Of a DNA stretch of 20,676 nt, positions 19,344-20,676 are shown piece after piece (within the stretch, counting starts at the first letter, position 1; every line of letters begins with the position of its first letter). Below the pieces are notes generated by a model. The model searched no databases, was not told the origin of the DNA, and saw nothing but the letters and a program-made list of their open reading frames with translations. Origin of the DNA: a virus. Made by a program: the position numbers and the translations under genes. Location: positions 1-20,676 of IMG/VR virus record IMGVR_UViG_3300042553_000748. The stretch is one strand, 5' to 3'.

Positions 19344-19706
19344 ATGGCTGTAAGCATGAGCCACGCAATTTTGTCTGGCCTTGCGGCTATTGTCGCCGGA
19401 GGCAGTGTTGCGATTGTCACCGGATCGGCAATGCCACAAACGGACATCGCCGCTATCCCGTGGGACAAGTTTCTTGGCGTCGGCAGCGGCGGCTTGGCAT
19501 TCGGAGTAGCGTGGTATTTCTTGCAGCGCGAAGAACGCATGCGGAAGGCTCACGACGAGTTGACGCAGAAGCACCTAGAGACGACCAGCATGATTTCGCG
19601 CACGTTCGCTGAGACGACCCACACGATGGTCCGCGAGGTCCGCGACGAAGCGGAGAAGCGCGAACAGCGCATGCTAGACTTGTTGCACAAGAAGAACATC
19701 GCATGA
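19344..19706 (+). CDS. Two-membrane-segment coiled-coil protein, holin-like
   Basis: This 120-residue protein has two hydrophobic segments: ILSGLAAIVAGGSVAIVTGS (about 9-28) and FLGVGSGGLAFGVAWYFL (about 43-60). A long charged helix (REERMRKAHDELTQKHLE ... REVRDEAEKREQRMLDLLHKK) follows. Two membrane spans plus a cytoplasmic coil match many phage holin or membrane-associated lysis proteins. Its position directly before a lipoprotein gene supports a lysis role, but no endolysin is nearby. ATG 19344 is used; ATG 19356 is also possible, and neither has a strong ribosome site. Confidence 0.7.
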   Translation: MAVSMSHAILSGLAAIVAGGSVAIVTGSAMPQTDIAAIPWDKFLGVGSGGLAFGVAWYFLQREERMRKAHDELTQKHLETTSMISRTFAETTHTMVREVRDEAEKREQRMLDLLHKKNIA

Positions 19707-19945
19707 ACACCCTCGTCCGTCGTGCCGCGCTTGCGGCGTCCCTGCTTCTTGCTGCGTGCGCTTGCCCAGACGCTCAGATGGCGTCGGCGGATGTGGCAAC
19801 GTACGAATGGTTTGCGCCTATGTTCGCATCGTACGTTGAAGACGACACCAAGTTGTCGGATGCGGACAAGGCGACATACCTTCGAGGGCTTGAGGCGTGG
19901 CGCGAGCGCGTGATGGCGGCGGCCAAGTCCGCTGGGGTGCGCTGA
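19703..19945 (+). CDS. Small lipoprotein, lysis-cassette type
   Basis: This 80-residue protein starts at ATG with an ATGA overlap. MNTLVRRAALAASLLLAACA has a basic start, a hydrophobic core and the lipobox LAAC, giving a lipidated Cys19. The mature part (DVATYEWFAPMFASYVEDDTKLSDADKATYLRGLEAWRERVMAAAK) is acidic then helical. Similar short lipoproteins accompany lysis genes in many phages. It could act as an outer-membrane spanin-like partner or inhibit superinfection; neither is proven. It is too long and too Pro-poor for a typical Rz1. Confidence 0.75.
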   Translation: MNTLVRRAALAASLLLAACACPDAQMASADVATYEWFAPMFASYVEDDTKLSDADKATYLRGLEAWRERVMAAAKSAGVR

Positions 19946-20247
19946 TGGCTGTGCCCAACCAGATCGAGTCGATCGTCAAAGACGAGCTGCATGCCCTGCT
20001 GGAGTCTCTGAAGACCGATGTCGAAGACCCTCGGCTGCGGGCAAACTTGCTCGCAATGGCCGAAGATGCGGCAATGCTTCCGATTCGCATAGCTAGAGGC
20101 GAGGATGTGGACAGCATCTATCGGTCGTTGTCCGCCGAAGCGCAGAATCGGGCCATGGCCCATCGCATCAAGGTACAGGAGATCGTGCGCGCTGCGTGGA
20201 CGAAGGCGTTGGCGCGCATTCTGACGGTCGTGGTCTCCGCCCTGTGA
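19945..20247 (+). CDS. Hypothetical helical protein
   Basis: This 100-residue protein starts at ATG 19945 overlapping the lipoprotein stop (TGATG). The sequence MAVPNQIESIVKDELHALLE and onwards is almost wholly helical and charged, then ends with a hydrophobic helix (AAWTKALARILTVVVSAL) that may touch or cross the membrane. Its GTG-rich ending and its position suggest a third member of the lysis or envelope cassette. It has no catalytic motif. A longer in-frame start at 19897 would overlap the lipoprotein gene and is not supported. Confidence 0.65.
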   Translation: MAVPNQIESIVKDELHALLESLKTDVEDPRLRANLLAMAEDAAMLPIRIARGEDVDSIYRSLSAEAQNRAMAHRIKVQEIVRAAWTKALARILTVVVSAL

Positions 20248-20284
20248 CGGGGTGCATAGAGTATTTGCGCCGTCCATAGCGTCG
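20247..20284 (+). promoter_or_regulatory. Two-part repeated element, copy B
   Basis: ACGGGGTGCAT (20247-20257), 19 bp, then TAGCGTCG (20277-20284) matches copy A at 12632-12669. GTG 20290 follows 5 bases later. CGCCG and CGGCG around it can form a short hairpin, as in copy A. Confidence 0.55.
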
Positions 20285-20289
20285 GCGTA

Positions 20290-20610
20290 GTGAGCGACTA
20301 CAACCCACACGACATCGAAGGCCAGAAGGCCGCAGAGCAAGACAGAGCTTTGCGGGAACGTCTGGCCTCTGAGGCGGAAGTGGATGATGTGAAGTGGCTC
20401 ATGGGCAAGAAGCAGGGCCGACGCATTGTGCATCGGTTGCTGTCCAAGGCCGGAGTCTTTCACTCCATCTTCAACACCAACTTCGGGGTCATGGCCTTTG
20501 AGGAAGGTAGGCGAGATGCGGCGCGCAGGATTCTGAGCTTGGTCAACCTGCATTGCTCCGACCTCTACCCGCTGATGATGCGCGAAGCCGCGCAAGACAA
20601 GCATGACTGA
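20290..20610 (+). CDS. Bbp19-like phage protein
   Basis: This 106-residue protein contains the segment DVKWLMGKKQGRRIVHRLLS (about 33-52) and KAGVFHSIFNTNFGVMAFEEGRRDAARRILSLV (about 53-85). These match the Bbp19-like domain known from BPP-1-type podoviruses, whose usual place is beside the scaffold and capsid genes. It is probably a virion or assembly protein of unknown exact role. GTG 20290 begins a few bases after the repeated element and overlaps the next gene by 8 bases at its end. Confidence 0.75.
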   Translation: MSDYNPHDIEGQKAAEQDRALRERLASEAEVDDVKWLMGKKQGRRIVHRLLSKAGVFHSIFNTNFGVMAFEEGRRDAARRILSLVNLHCSDLYPLMMREAAQDKHD

Positions 20611-20676
20611 AATGCTGACGGGGGCCGCCCCAACCACCAACCAAGGCCAAGCCGCAGCGACTACGCCTGCGCAGAC
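20603..20676 (+). CDS. Start of a probable scaffold protein gene (partial)
   Basis: ATG 20603 overlaps the preceding stop and stays open to the window end: MTEMLTGAAPTTNQGQAAAT and onward, Ala/Gln/Thr/Pro-rich. Low-complexity starts like this are usual for scaffold or scaffold-protease proteins that precede the major capsid gene. The position after a Bbp19-like gene agrees. Only 24 codons are visible, so this is tentative. Confidence 0.45.
   Translation, partial: MTEMLTGAAPTTNQGQAAATTPAQ

Noticed and set aside
1-20676. tRNA or rRNA genes
   Set aside because: No cloverleaf-like pattern with T-loop GTTCRA and suitable stems, and no rRNA-like sequence, was noticed by eye.

Overview
The window is a high-GC segment of a tailed double-stranded DNA phage (or prophage). 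No ribosomal, tRNA or host metabolic gene is visible. The portal (head-to-tail connecting protein family), the large terminase and a Bbp19-like protein point to a podovirus of the BPP-1 / Bcep22 / epsilon15 kind. The host cannot be read from the sequence. Shine-Dalgarno sites, GTG starts and a lipoprotein signal indicate a bacterial host, probably Gram-negative and GC-rich. No integrase, endolysin or reverse transcriptase is visible, so lifestyle is open.

Layout. (1) 1-3249: a tight chain of twelve small plus-strand genes. Nearly all overlap by 4 nt (GTGA or ATGA). They include several Cys-rich zinc-binding proteins and a small membrane protein, and the chain ends in a RusA Holliday-junction resolvase. 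Several gene ends share the same junction sequence. (2) 3246-3527: the only convincing minus-strand gene, a small XRE-like regulator, with a divergent promoter/operator region. (3) 3528-6160: the recombination module, a YqaJ-type exonuclease plus RecT annealase, followed by a small zinc protein and a helix-turn-helix protein. (4) 6161-8850: a very GC-rich block with its own leader hairpins, an XRE protein, a Cys-rich protein of unknown function, three unknown small proteins and an Sf6-like small terminase. (5) 8851-9801: about 0.95 kb with no convincing gene but much structure: a G-quadruplex-like repeat, five helically phased CGCCAGG repeats, a terminator-like element and an array of GTTACG/CGTAAC sites. 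(6) 9802-10554: a gene for a predicted exported protein of unknown function. (7) 10578-13113: a sigma70-like promoter with a long leader hairpin, a small unknown gene, the large terminase and a GNAT acetyltransferase. (8) 13116-19267: portal and its small upstream neighbour, then fibre/decoration-type virion proteins, including a repeat-rich fibre protein and a Kelch-like protein. (9) 19281-20247: a terminator, then a two-membrane-segment protein, a small lipoprotein and an unknown protein, which look like a lysis-type cassette. (10) 20290-end: a Bbp19-like protein and the start of a probable scaffold gene, so the major capsid gene probably lies just outside the window.

How it fits together. 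Exonuclease, RecT and RusA would process and recombine phage DNA. TerS and TerL package it through the portal. The 15-19 kb genes build host-contact structures, and the 19.3-20.2 kb genes probably act at the cell envelope. The most unusual features are noncoding: the repeat-rich interval between terS and terL, and a two-part element repeated at 12632 and 20247 in the two main intergenic gaps of the late region. Assignments rest on motif and family recognition by eye; no database search was run.
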